This document shows positions 51,001-63,976 of a stretch of DNA of 64,000 nt, in pieces. Position 1 is the first letter of the stretch, and each line of letters opens with the position of its first letter. Source of the stretch: Dillenia suffruticosa (lineage: Eukaryota; Streptophyta; Magnoliopsida; Dilleniales; Dilleniaceae); contig JAVTVX010000016.1 in NCBI GenBank assembly GCA_033439265.1, positions 17,406,701 to 17,470,700 on the forward strand, written 5' to 3'. The notes under the pieces are model-generated. The model made no database searches. It was given only the letters and a program-made list of their open reading frames with translations, and had not been told where the DNA came from. A program made the translations under genes and the position numbers.

Positions 51001-54000
51001 AACTTTTATTGTCTTACAGGTTTGCTCCTCTTTGGTGAAGCTCCTGTTTATTTCATGGGACTGTACCTTCTATCTTCCTTATAGTTTTTCTCCCCCCGCT
51101 GTTTGATGATATCAGGGTACAACATTTCTAATTTATTAATTTAGTTGCCATTAACTACAACAACAACAAAAATAACAATCAAACCTTTATCCCACTAAAT
51201 GGGGTTGGCTATATGGATCCTCTTACGCCATTGTACTCTATTTCATATTCTATATTTACCTGTATAATTGTTTTTTTTATACGACAAAATAATTGTACTT
51301 TTGTCTCACTAAGTGAGATAGACAATATGGATACTTTATGTCATTGTACCCTATCTTGTATCATGTATTCATCTATATTTATATAATTTATATTATATTT
51401 TATTGCCGTTATCCAATTTTTCTGAAATCTCCTTCTTCCTTGATTAATATGAGTATTTGTCATGGTACTGCACGACCTAACTCGAAAATATGTATGTGTC
51501 TATACCATCTTAATTGTGTTTTCCTCAACTTTTCCTTGATAGGCGTAGCCTTAACTTTCTCCGTGATACATTCGTTTCTTATCTTGTCCATCTATGTGTG
51601 TCCACATATCCATCTTAATATTCTCATCTCCGTAACTCTCATCTTCTACTTGTGTTTTTGGTTCATTGCCCAACATTGAGATACATATAACAAAGTGGAT
51701 CTAATCGCCATCTTATAAAAACTTTCATTTAAATTTTAGAGATACCTTTTGATTACATAGAATACCCGACACACTTTTCCATTTTGACCATCCTGCTTGT
51801 ATTATATGTAATACATCTCTGTCAATCACTCTGTTGTTTTGTGAAATTGATCCTATGTACTTAAAACTCTCATTTATAGATAATTCATCTCCTATCTTAA
51901 CCATTGTGTCACTAACGATAATATCGCTAAACTTAAATTTCATATATTTTGTGTTTTCCCAACGAAATTTAAATCTTTTCACTTCGAATGTTTCCTCCCA
52001 AGATTCGAGCTTAGCATTTATTTCTACATGTGTCTCATTCACCAAGATAATGTAATCTACAAACAATATGCACCATGGTACTATGTCATGGATGTGTGGT
52101 GAATTCATCCATAACTAGTGTATAAAGATAGGGATTTAACACTTGATGTAGCCCTATGTTTATTGGAAACTCTTCGGTTAATTTACTTGATGTCCTCACA
52201 TTTGTCATTATGTCCTTATGCATGTCCTTGATCGTTTTAATATGCGCTACTCTTGCACCATTCTTTTTTAAAATCCTCCATATAATTTTTCTAGGAACTC
52301 TGTCATACGCCTTTTTTATGTCAATGCGCACCATGTGTAAGTCGTGTTTTTTCTTCTCCTGATACTTCTCAACTAATTGTCTTAGGAGATGTATGGCTTC
52401 TATTTTCGACCTTCCAGGCATAAATACAAATTGATTTTCAGTCACCTTGGTCTCCTTCCATAGTCTCCTTTCAATCATTCTTTTCCAAAGTTTCATGGTA
52501 TGATTTATTAGCTTAATAACCCTATAATTTGTACAATTTTGTATGTTGCTCTTGTTTTTAAATAAGAGTACTAAAATATTTTTTCTCCACTGATCAGACA
52601 TTTTTTTTTCATTTTTAATACCATGTTAAATAACTTTGTAAGCCATCCAATACCTTGCTTCCTTACACTTCTATACCTCTATTAGGATATCATCGGGTTC
52701 AACCATTTTCCCATTTTTTATCCTTTTTAAAGTCTCTTCATTTCTATACTCATCTGGCTTAATTAGTTCACCTAAGCCAACTTGACCATGTTGACCTTCA
52801 TTCAAGAATTGAAAAAAATACTTCTTCTATTACTCTTTTATTTCTCTATCTTTCACTAACACCTATTTAATTCATCTTTAATACATCTTATTTATATAAA
52901 ATCTCTTATTTTCATCTCTCTTGCTTTAACTATTTTATAAATATCCCTTTCCCCTTCTTTCGTATCAAGCCATCAATAAAAATCTTTAAAAGCTTCATTT
53001 TTAGCTTCACTCATTGCTTTCTTCGCTTCCTTCTTGACTACCGCGCACTTCTATGAGTTTTTCTTGTTCTTACCGGTATAAAGTAATTTATAAACAGTTT
53101 TTTTTGGCTTTACTTTCTCTTGTACTTACTTTTTCCACCATCAAAATTCTTTATTTAGAGGTACACGTCCTTTTGACTCACCAAATATACTTTTAGCAGC
53201 CGTTTTCACATGAAATGCTATATTCTCCCGTGCGGTATTAGGGTTACTATGTATTTCTCCTAAGAGTAGTTGTCTTATCCTCTCCTTAAAGTTGTTTCGT
53301 TTCTCATTTTTAAAATTCCACCACTTAATTCTAGAGATTATGCATACTTTCTTTCTGTGAATACAATGCTTGATACGCATATCCAACACTATTAACCTAT
53401 GTTGGGTGGTTAAACTCTTTCTTGGGATGACCTTGCAATCCTAACAAGTTTTTCTATCACTCTTCCTAACCATAAGAAAGTCAATTTGTGACTTATTGTT
53501 CCCACTTTTAAAAGTGACCAAATGTTCTTCTCTCTTTTCAAAAAATGTGTTGGTTTTGATAAACTCATACGCTGTCGCGAAATCCAAAATGACTTTTCCC
53601 TTTTCATTTCTTCTTCCAAGACCATTAGCTCATATACCTTCCATCTTCCTTTTCTCTCTCTTCTACATGCCCATTTAGTTTCCTCCTATTAAAATCCTCT
53701 CACTTTGTAGAGTTCCTTGTACTATGTCATCTAAGTTTTCTCAAAACGCTTGTTTAGTAGGTTTATCTAATCCTACTTGAGGTGCATATACACTAAATAC
53801 ATTATTATCTTAAGAGCTATAGTTGTTTCTCCTTTTCTAGCTACTTCTACTGCTTCATCCCTCAATGAGCTATCTATGGTAATACCTACTCCATTTCTTG
53901 TTTTGGTCTTTTCTGTGTACCATAATTTAAAACCTGAATTCTCTAACGTTTTTGCCTTCTCACCTATCTATTTCGTCTCTTGTAAGCACAAAATATTAAT

Positions 54001-57000
54001 CCTTCTCCTAACTATTATAGCTACTACCTTCATAGTTTTGCCGGTGAGGGTTCCTAGGTTCTAAGTTTCAAATCTAATACCATCTTTAGTCCAATACTGT
54101 CTTTTCTTATCCAATTTAGAACGTAAGAATTCTTGTTTATTTAATACTACATCTGAGTTCCCATAGATATGTACTGTTATTTGCCTAAAACATCACAGTT
54201 GAACCCTACAAACGCGAGAACTCTTGCATACTCAACACTACACTCAAGTTCTCATGGAGATGTAGCGGTCCTTGCTGAGGTGTTGCAGTGCTGCAACGCT
54301 TTCCTATTGGAGAACAACTTAGCATTAGTAGGATCCATACATAAATTTTTGTCTTAGTTTTATGCTGGTTGGTTATCTAACGCAACTTTTCTCCTTTACC
54401 CAGATTTGGGACAGGTCATTAACTCCTACTTAACATTTTTATTGGAGTTACACTAAGCAGAATTCATGGGGACAGAAGATATTATGATCAGTTTGGATTC
54501 ATGAGGCACCGGCATGGCCACAGATACAGATACCGAAAGTCGGACATGACACGATAAAAACACAATATTAGTAATTTTGTTATGTGGTGATGTTTTTAAC
54601 ATAATACATGTTTAAAAATTTCCGAAAAGTGGGACAAGTTGCCATTGGGGTGAGTCTTGAATTTGATTCTAGTTTTGGTTGGGCACAAAGTATTTACGAT
54701 CAAAGGGGTGTGACAGGCTACATCACATAAAAGCATTGACATGGTAAAGAGTTCCATATTGATGTGGCTGGTCAAGTCCTGCATACTAGATGCCTGGATT
54801 CGGATGATACAATTTACTGATTTAAACTTTGTGGATCTATCCATGATTAAAATATTTCTATATTCATCCTTGCTTATAAAGGTTTCTCATATATATATAT
54901 TTCTTTGTGGATTTGTTTCTTGAAATTGCAGTAAACCTATCGAACCCGATCATCTTTTTGAGTGCCTTCCCAGCTCAATGAAGCCATCATCTGAATCACC
55001 TGGGAATCAAGGCGATTCTAGTGCCAAGAATCCTTCTTTGACAAATGATTCTGAACGTCAGAACAAGAACCTAGAAAATGCTGTTTACACACTCCCAACT
55101 CTTATACCTCCTCGAGTTCTGCCCTTACTGCATCATTTGGTCCAACAAGTGGTAGAAGCTGATCGTGAGCAACAAGTGCTTCAAATTTACAGGTACCTAC
55201 TTCAGGATGTTGCTCATACATGTATATCTTTGTTGGAAGCTTGCTTCAGCCTTATATTTTTCTGGGTTACTTCCACCATAGAAATTAAGTTCCACAATGC
55301 AGCTCTTACCCAGCAGAACACTTATGTGTTTTGTAGATAGCGACTTCATGGTAGTCTTTATTTATTAATCATTTGTTGATGTCATGAATGAATCCATGTC
55401 CATGAGTGGGTTCCAAAATGAAATGTAAGTCTATAGGTCTCTTAGGTGGCTGTGTTTGCATGGTGAAAGTGCCCTTCCTTTTTTGTGGTAGTTCTGTATA
55501 AGATAGAGGAAGACTCCATGATTGGACTGCAAATCTTTGAAGAAGACTCTTTAGGGCTACTAGGTGATTTCAAAATGACTATGCCTCCTCCTAGGTGGAT
55601 TGGAATGCCCTGGGAAGAATTAGTATCCATACAGTGACCTCATCCATCACTAAAGGAATAAGATGGTAAAAAAGGGGAATCTGATACATCAAAATCAAGA
55701 CGCCTAACATAATTAGAAAGAAATGGTTCATTAGATGCAAGAGTCTGGTTTGAGGCTAATATCATGACCAATCATAGCTCCTTTCTTCGCAAGAATAGAA
55801 AGCACAGACTTGGAATTTCCTCTTGTACCATCAGTAAGCATCTCCTAGTGCACAATCATGTCATATAACAAGAAATATCACATTGGTCAACCTTAGGTAT
55901 GGCAAGCTTTTCAGTGTCCTGGTGAGCATGCAAGTCCCGTGAATAAATCCTCATCAGCATTAATAGGGTACTTTTAGGGTACTTAATTCATTACCCAAAA
56001 AGGATCTGATAAGGTCATAGTGTGAAACAGATTTTCTACCATCATTGATGAAATTGTTCCCGTTTTTGGCCCTTGATGAATTGTATGGAAAATTTCATTT
56101 CAATCTAGAGAAAACATGAGATGATCCATTATTTTCTGTTTTTCTTATTACTTCTTTAGCATGCTACCCTTGAACAAACTTTTGACTCTTTATTGACTAA
56201 GTCAAGAATTTATATATCTTTCGTTTTGTATGAATAACCCACTGCTGGAGTTATCCAAATTATTTTTGCTGCCAAAGATGTTTTTCCATTCTTTCTGAAA
56301 CTACTGTTGGACCTATTGTTGAAAGCAATGTCCTTTCATGCTGGTACTATTCACCTTCAAATTTCACAAGACCTTTGTCAAGTGAGCTCTCATTGATCTT
56401 AAAGGCTGTGTTGTCTGCTTTAGAAAATTGAAGACGGTGTACCTTGCTTGGACAAAGCATAAACTTATTTGTTGGTGATGAAGATAGGGTCAGATGCCAT
56501 TTAAAATCTTAGGGTCCTTTTCAGTTTCAAATACCTGCCATTAGTGGCCTGAATTGAATTAGGAAATAGCATACATCATGGCCATTGTGGGTCTAATTTT
56601 CTCAAGAAGAGAAGTGACTTGCTTGGATCTGTTCTATCATTGCATAAAAAGCTTTGGTTAATCCTACTAAGCCACCTGATGATGGGCAAGAATAGAACTG
56701 ATAAATACATATAGAAATTGAGAGAGAGAATATACAAAAGAAAAAAGGAATCCACACAATGATCAGCATGAATGTACAGGCTAATCTTCTAGGAGAGTGT
56801 TTTGGTGTGATAAGCAATCTAAATTTGTTTATTCTCTAGAATTTCATTTGTTTGAATCTTCTTCTATCATAAAATATGAAAAATAATTAATAACATTTTC
56901 TGTAGGGATGTGCGTTGTTCAGTATTAGAACAAAGCCTTTTCAAATTGGGAGTTGAAAAACTCAGCAAAGATGATATCCAGAAGATGCAGTGGGATGTTC

Positions 57001-60000
57001 TGGAGGCAAAGATTGGAAACTGGATTCATTTTATGAGAATTGCTGTAAGGACATGTGGAACTAAAAATAGCTAATCTTTGATGCACTTTTCTGATGACTA
57101 AGGTGTGCTTTTCAGGTCAAGCTACTTTTTGCTGGGGAACGAAAACTTTGTGACCAAATTTTCAGTGGGGTTGATTCTCTGAGGGACCAGTGCTTTGTAG
57201 AAGTAACTGCAAGCAGTGTTGAGTTGCTCCTCAGCTTTGGAGATGCAATTGCCAAAAGTAAAAGATCTCCGGAGAAATTATTTGTACTTCTAGACATGTA
57301 TGAGATAATGAGAGAACTTCAATCAGAGGTATTGTTGAATCTATCCATTCATGAAATGCATATGGTTACCGATGCCATAATTGAGGAATGCCAAATTAGA
57401 TACGTGATTACTTGTCATTTTGTTATCCAAGTATACTTGGTTGGACTGATTTTTCAGAATAATAGACCCTTGTGCAACTATGTCATTTATCTTGCATGGG
57501 TTCTGGCATATTAAACAACACTGCACTTGTGAGAAATTTGATTAGTGGTGGTAAGGTTGTGGTTGTGAGGGACTTGTTTGTATATGACCTATATTTGCAT
57601 GTTGTGTTTGTTTCTATGATTTGGGTACACTTCCAGTTGTGCTGGGTGATAATCTTGTGGTTGCCCATGATACAGAGGATACAGAAACGTGATTCTTTGG
57701 GTTAATTCTTTCTCTCTGGTTAGTTCTAGCACCTCTTGATGGTCTACAATTACATGCTGTGCTAAGTGAAACTCATTCTTTTGGAATCATAAAATAGTTT
57801 AACCTCAACATTTCCATCACTTTTATCATGACTAAACTGAAACACAAGTACCTGACTCCTTATGACCCGAATTGATAAAGAGCAAATTCAGCTTGTGTGT
57901 AACTTACACCTTAAATGACAATGCGAATGCATGTATTGCACCCAAGCCCACTTTCTTCAACATTCTTGTATTGCTAAATTCTTCCTCTCTTGCTATCTAA
58001 TCACCAGCTGTATAGTTGGTGATGTACATTATGATCGCACTTGGACATGCTAGTATTGTAAAGCTTTCAATTTTTTGAACAAACAACTTAGGTTCAAATG
58101 GTGCATGATTGTCTCAAGACTGATCTGTTCTTGTTCTCATGATTATAGTTGTAAGCTTTGAAACACATATGAATGCGGGACATGGATAGGACACTGCAGA
58201 TCTGACCGATATGACCAACTGTGAAAAATAAGTATAAAATATGTCAATGAAACCCTATAATTATGATGTCAATATATTTACAATGATTAGATTTTGTTAT
58301 TTTCTTGATAAATTTTATTCGTAAATGTTTAATTAAGCTATTTAGTAATTTACAGATTTTAAAGCAAGGGACAATGAGATATGATGGTTATAGAAGTTGT
58401 AGTTGTTTCACAGATCAATGAGTAACAATCAGTACATGTGCTATTTATGAATATAATATGCCACAAAAAAGTTTTGAAGTATCACTCAATTATCCATCAA
58501 GTATGTGTTGAAAAAAATGATTAGGATGTGGCTAATGGGAAGTTGGTTGCATTGCCAGGAGTAGCATATTTAATACGGTTACAGCTTCCATATTGAAGTA
58601 TGCGTGCTTGCTAGATTGTATGCTAATTGCTGATCAAATGAGTTTTGTATGTTGATGATTTAAAATGATTTGCTGGCAGATGAATAACCTGTCCTTTTCT
58701 GGCAGATAGAAACCATTTTTGATGGTAAAGCCTGCAATGGAATGCGGGGATCAGCATTGGGATTGACAAAACGACTTTCCTTGACAGCCCAAGAAACTTT
58801 TGGTGAGTTTGAAGAAGCTGTTGAAAAAGATGCAACAAAAACTGCTGTGTCAGATGGAACTGTTCACCCGTTAACAAGCTATGTGATTAATTATGTGAAG
58901 TTTCTCTTTGAGTAAGTCCATCTTACTATTTCTTTGGTCTTGAGACTTGCATTAGTGGGAACCATTTTATTTTTTCAAAATAGTTTTTCACCAGCCCACA
59001 TGATAACATGAAATCCAAATCTCACTAATCCAAACTTTTGATTTGATAATGTATCTGACCACTTCATGGATGCCCATGTTCCATTAATAGGTGTTCCATG
59101 AGTAGTCCATTGTTATCAGTATTGTACTTCTCTCGAGTTACTGACATATAGTAATTGCTGTCTACATTTGTGAGTGCTAAAACCACACTGACTTTAATAG
59201 GCAGACCAGCAAACTTTTAATTTGAGCAAAGTGTTGAGGAGGTGTTGGTGCAAATGGCTTATTCAAGTTTGATCTCATCCAGATGCATTCAAGTTGCATA
59301 ACAAATAAAATGAAACTAGCACTTGAAAGCAAGAAGGTGCTGAACTCCCAAGTCTCAAGTACAAATTAAACAATTTTTAACAAAAGTACAATTTTTTTCT
59401 GGTCAACATGAAACAACAGAAAACTTCAAGATGATGTTTTGTGAAAAAGACTTATAGTTGTTAGTCACTTTCCATCCTAATCAATTTGATAAGATCGGTC
59501 CTTCTGGCTGGTCCAAATTTTTTGTTTGGGGGGGGGGGGAGACAGCATTACAATTTTTAATTTGTCCTAAATAACAGAAATTGTTTCACCAAAAAGTAAT
59601 TTTCAGCAAGACAATTCAGAGATAACATTTTCTTAGAGGTGGCTTTCCATGAAATAAAGTCGGTCTGGATTTCTCTTCTTCCCTGTAGCATCCAAGTTTT
59701 ATATTGCTATTGGCAAGTTCTACTCATCTAGCTTGCTTCGGGTTTGTGAGCAAAGAAATATGTCTAGATGTATATAGCAGCATATGTTTATTTATTAGTT
59801 GCATTTTATGGTATCGATGCGTTCTGTTTTGATTAATTCATGTCATGGACTATAAACTGCAGTGTGTCAAGATACTCACTGACTGGATTCTCTCCTGCCT
59901 TGGTACTATTGAAATAACTTTTTCTTTTTCATAAAACAGCTACCAGTCAACCTTGAAGCAACTGTTTCAAGAATTTGATGATGGAAAGGAGACAAACTCT

Positions 60001-62394
60001 CAGCTGGCCTCTGTGACAATGCGAATTATGCAGGCCCTTCAAACCAATTTAGATGGAAAATCTAAGCAGTACAAGGATCATGCATTATCCCATTTGTTTC
60101 TCATGAACAATATTCACTATATTGTCAGATCTGTGCGCAGGTATATGTGCCTGTTACGATCTTACACTTTTAGTGCATGGTATTTTGTACGCTTGGTACT
60201 GGTACATTAGAATAGTTGTTTTTCCAGGTCTGAAGCCAAGGATTTATTAGGAGATGACTGGGTGCAGAGGCATCGTAGAGTTGTGCAGCAGCATGCAAAT
60301 CAGTATAAAAGAATTGCATGGGCAAAGGTTAGTACAATTATTTATCTGTCTTCCTTTAAAATAACTCCGCTAAGGGAACAGATTTGGTATTTATTGTGCT
60401 TGTTAATATTCCTAAAGCTTATACCTTTTGAATCCCTGAGATGAAGTAAGAACAATATCTTCATATATTTTGAGATTTCTATTTTACCTTATTTTATTTT
60501 GTTTAAGATTCCTAACATTATTTGTGCTGTGTTTTCCTTAGAACTAGGCTTAACTATTCCCCCTGAGAACTATTTGCTTGGCCGTTGATCACTCGACTTT
60601 AAACTCTCTCTCTCTCTCTTTCTCATCATTGGACTTTGTTAACTATTGCCTTCCATGTTGTCAAAATTCCAAAGAACAAAAAAAAAAAAAAAACATTGCT
60701 GGATAGTTTTTCAAATTTGCATGTGGAAGTGTATTCATTCTGATTATATTTTTGTGTTTTTCATTTATGAGATCTTTGTGAAGAGATATTTGATGCCGGA
60801 AAAAAGTGTTTGCTGCTTACTTTCTGTGATTTATATTTCTGGGCATTAGGAGATGCAGCCTTCTTTTACTATTTGTGTTCTGTTCTCAGAATTGGAATGA
60901 CCTTTGTCCTTTTCCTTTTTTTTTTGGGGGGGGGGGTTTCCTAAGATGCTTTCTTTTATTTGTGGGCGGAGTTGATGAGTCATATTAATTATATTGTGCC
61001 AACCCAATCTGTTGACCATTTTTTTTTTCCATTATCTTCTTTTATTTATGATGGTGGGAACCTCTACCACTACTTTTTAGGTTTGCACTGATAGAGTGAG
61101 ACCTTCAAATCCGTGGAAATTCAATAAGCCTACTCCCAAAAATCTGCAGATTAATTATGGGGATCAATCCCATACCCATACAATAAACCCAACCTTGCCA
61201 CGCTTCACATAACAGTGGGCTGGTCATTTTTTGCCAGCCCAAATCGAATTCCATGTATCCTTCCTCTGCTCATGGGCATGTAATGTTGAAATTGGTCTCA
61301 AACTCTATGAACCTGTTTAAAGAATTGAGTTAACACAATTTACGATGATGACATTTTACCTTGTTGCCATGTGAGGAAATTAATTGCTTCAAAAGTTTTG
61401 GGGCATGGAGAGTGAAGTAATTTATTTGTATTATAGAGCAATTGAAATTGTAAACTTTTCAGGGGAACTGGTGAAACTTATTGGATCTGTGAATGGCAGA
61501 TGGTGCTATTGGAAATTCATCTCACAACATTATTTCAGTCTGTACTACTCTTGTATTTTATCTCACATTTGTTTCCCTTGTTCTCTTTGTAGACTCTGCA
61601 ATCTCTAGCTGTTCAGGGATTGACCTCGTCTGGAGGCAGCACGAATGCAGTGGGAACAGATGGAGGAAGTGGTAGTGGGGCTTCAAGAGCGATAGTAAAA
61701 GACAGGTTCACCTCTTCTTGCTTCCTCGAATGTCTATCCTTGCATGTTTTTCTTACAAAGCCATTTTGATGATGCGATCTTATGTTTTTTGGCTATAGGT
61801 TTAAAACATTTAATTTGCTGTTTGAGGAGCTTCATCAGAGACAGTCGCAGTGGACTGTACCTGACACTGAGCTACGAGAGTCTCTGAGGCTTGCAGTTGC
61901 TGAACTCTTGTTGCCAGCATACAGATCATTCATTAGACGCTTTGGGTACGTCTTATAAGTGTGACCATACTTGTATTGGTAAAAAATTTATTATATTGTC
62001 ACTGGAACTGAAATTTTGCTCCTTTTATGGTTAGTGGAGGCTTGAAGACACAAGCACGTCCTTTCTTTTGCAGCTTTCAAAAGATTATAATGTTGGGATG
62101 CTAAAAATGATTTCAGGACCCCCAATTTTACCTCCATGAAATGCTAATGTCCAACACATATTCTGCATCCCACTACCCAACCCATCCGGATCTGACCCCC
62201 CAACGCCGCCTATCCCACCCAAAAAATAAAAAACCTTGATTCTGACGTTGAATTTTGTGCTTTCAATGCATTGCAGGGCTTTAGTTGAAAGTGGAAAAAA
62301 CCCTCAAAAATACATCAGATACACACCAGAGGATCTCGAACGTATGCTGGGTGAATTTTTCGAGGGAAAGACTCTGAATGAACCCAGGCGGTAG
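48009..62394 (+). CDS. EXO70A1: exocyst subunit EXO70A1, 12 exons
   Basis: A subunit of the exocyst, which tethers secretory vesicles to the plasma membrane; plant EXO70A1 acts in polar growth, recycling of membrane proteins and xylem wall deposition. Exons: 48009-48155, 48238-48333, 50814-51019, 54932-55192, 56906-57044, 57116-57328, 58706-58911, 59940-60140, 60228-60327, 61593-61705, 61799-61945, 62277-62394. All splice GT-AG and phases join to 648 aa, close to the family's usual 638. Landmarks: the N-terminal ITDNMVSILGSFDHRLSVLE, GDGVLNHANSLLAKAI-like helix text (SSDGVLNHANSLLAKAI), then the Exo70 fold with WIHFMRIAVKLLFAGER, LTSYVINYVKFLF, DDWVQRHRRVVQQHANQYKR and the end GEFFEGKTLNEPRR. 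The N terminus is shorter than in Arabidopsis but starts cleanly. Introns 2 and 3 carry antisense LINE copies. No coding defect is seen. Confidence 0.96.
49265..50340 (-). mobile_element. LINE fragment (RTE-like) in EXO70A1 intron 2
   Basis: On the minus strand, 49531-49764 encodes KIPPKLTNKLFRMATRPSIL and later MAMLRRATRVPREHKIRN. These match the C-terminal region after reverse transcriptase in RTE-type plant LINEs (KIP-KLKGKFYR--VRP--LYG, then MLRWMCGHTRKDKIRN). The 3' end near 49265 carries ggggttggctatatgaattc, close to the 3' tail motif of the LINE in intron 3. Farther left on the element (about 50035-50170) traces of the reverse-transcriptase region align with the other copy. It is 5'-truncated and heavily broken. 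Confidence 0.65.
51155..54350 (-). mobile_element. RTE-type LINE, near full length, broken, in intron 3
   Basis: Reads 5' to 3' on the minus strand. An apurinic-endonuclease-like domain begins about 54085 (NLGTLTGKTMKV, then INILCLQETK). Reverse transcriptase covers about 52600-51850, with RIDIKKAYDRVPRK (metal motif A, about 52325-52296) and GLHQ. The position of the catalytic FADD reads FVDYIILV (52063-52040), so the active site is lost. The C-terminal RWMCGHTWMDKIRNE follows at about 51600. The 3' tail has atcccactaaatggggttgg in its complement and ends beside (CAA)n, typical of plant RTE elements. The 54100-54350 part looks like its 5' UTR. Several stops and frameshifts interrupt it. Confidence 0.82.
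55193..56905 (+). other. EXO70A1 intron 4, unassigned
   Basis: 1.7 kb without a recognised element. A region near 55640-56100 has slightly gene-like composition but yields no family in any frame. Confidence 0.4.
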
Positions 62395-62590
62395 ACATAC
62401 ATGACAGAGATCTCTCTAGCATTGTGGTTCATTTTTTTTTTATCATTCTTTTCCCAGGTGGTTCAGGGTTGCATCCCACTTACACATTTATCTTGGCAAA
62501 GTTAATGATGATACCCTGGTAATGGCTGCAAGAAAAAGGGTCGCTACAAGTAACCCAATTAAAGACGTGATGAACACTCTCAAGCGTTGA
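62391..62590 (+). other. possible alternative last intron and exon of EXO70A1
   Basis: Within exon 12 the bases before the stop form a possible donor, AGGCG then GTAGAC at 62391. A 67-base segment follows, with a strong pyrimidine run and TTTTCCCAG, ending at 62457. Splicing there joins exactly in frame to 62458-62590, replacing the usual ending NEPRR-stop by NEPRRW followed by FRVASHLHIYLGKVNDD and ending KDVMNTLKR, then TGA. The product would be 691 aa. The EXO70A family normally ends at NEPRR/KR, so the stop at 62392-62394 is taken as the main form. An open frame of 43 codons can also arise by chance. Confidence 0.33.
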
Positions 62591-63380
62591 TTTGTGCTAT
62601 GGTGCTGGGTGCATATGATATTAGGTTGAGTGAAATATTTGTTGATTTTTTGTGACTAGGTGCTCCTTGTTCGTAATTACAAGTGATGACCGTCTATCGA
62701 TCTGTTGTAATGCCTTTTTAGCCATTAGAACTACACCTTTGGATGTAAATTTATGAATATCCCCACCCTCTCATTGTTCATTATGTTGTCTATATTTCAT
62801 TATTTTCTTCTTCTTTGAGCATATTTGAGAGAGTTGTTAAGGATATTCTATCTTTTAATCAAAAATCTCAAATTCGATTTCTGAAAATGACGAAAAAGGA
62901 TTTGAGAGAATCAACTCTTAAAATGTGTTATACAGTATTAGAATTGGAGTAGTTGAGTAAAATTTGAATACTGATGGTGTAAATCAAAAAATAAAAATAT
63001 TTGACATAGCTTTTTTTCTCCTTTTCTCCTGTTATGAAGTAGAAATTAGTTTCTTTTTTTAAAAACTAAAAGTTGTTTGATATTTTTTATTTTTAAAAAT
63101 TGATTTTATGCTCTTTTTATAAATAAACTATTTGATAAAACATTTTTTATAAACTCTGTTTTTAATGAAATTATCATAAAAGATATACACATAAAATATG
63201 ATTTTTTCTCCTAACTATTGATCGGTTAAAATTTATATATCTATATTTTAAAAATAAAAGATATAAATATTAATAATTAAAATATAAATAAATAAATTAT
63301 TTTTTAAACTATTAAAATCAAATATTTATAAATACAAAATCATTTTTATATAAGATAAAGAACTAAAAAATTTGAAAATA
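62591..63380. other. EXO70A1 3' flank
   Basis: Presumed 3' UTR, then increasingly AT-rich intergenic DNA. No AATAAA stands out; weaker A/T-rich candidates lie near 62740-62760. No gene was recognised. Confidence 0.45.
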
Positions 63381-63389
63381 ACATAAGGT

Positions 63390-63750
63390 ATATATTTATG
63401 ATCGGTTAAATCATCCAAATAGAATAAAAAATTATTTATAAATATATTTGAAATTTATGAATATATTTAAAATTTATAAAAAAGTATTTAAATTCACCCA
63501 AATTAATAAATGAAATAAAAAAAATATTTATGAACATATTTAAAGTTTATGAAAAAATATTTAAATCTATTTAAATCACATATTTATGACTAAACAAATC
63601 ATGGAATAAAAAAATATTTATGAACATATTAGAAAATTTTAAACATATTTAAAATTTATAAAAAATTATTTAAATCTACATAAATCATAATATTTACGAA
63701 TTCATTTATGACGTGAATATATTTAAAATTTATATTATTAAAATAAGAAT
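63390..63750. repeat. imperfect AT-rich tandem repeat
   Basis: Blocks of atatttatgaacatattt, aaaatttataaaaaa and tatttaaatctat recur three to four times at roughly 80-115 bases. The copies are diverged and almost purely A/T. Confidence 0.55.
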
Positions 63751-63976
63751 ACAAATAAAATAAAAAAAATATGATTTAAAAAAATTGAAACGTTAAAGAA
63801 AAGAAAAGAAAAAGCTCATAAAATAACTATTTTTAAGGAGTAAAAATTTTATTTGATAGACCTTTTTCTTATAAGAAGAAGAAAAATCGAAAAAAAGCCC
63901 GCCGGTCACTTCTTTTTCTTCTTATTCATTGTGGAGGGGCGGTGACACGGGTGGTGGTAATTCGTACCTTATTATT

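Noticed and set aside
51338-51679. 113-codon plus-strand frame in EXO70A1 intron 3
   Set aside because: It is antisense to the LINE coding region, which explains its openness.
62392-62394. treating the EXO70A1 stop as a mutation
   Set aside because: Related EXO70A proteins end at the same NEPRR/KR residues, so the stop is normal; the downstream exon is listed only as an alternative.
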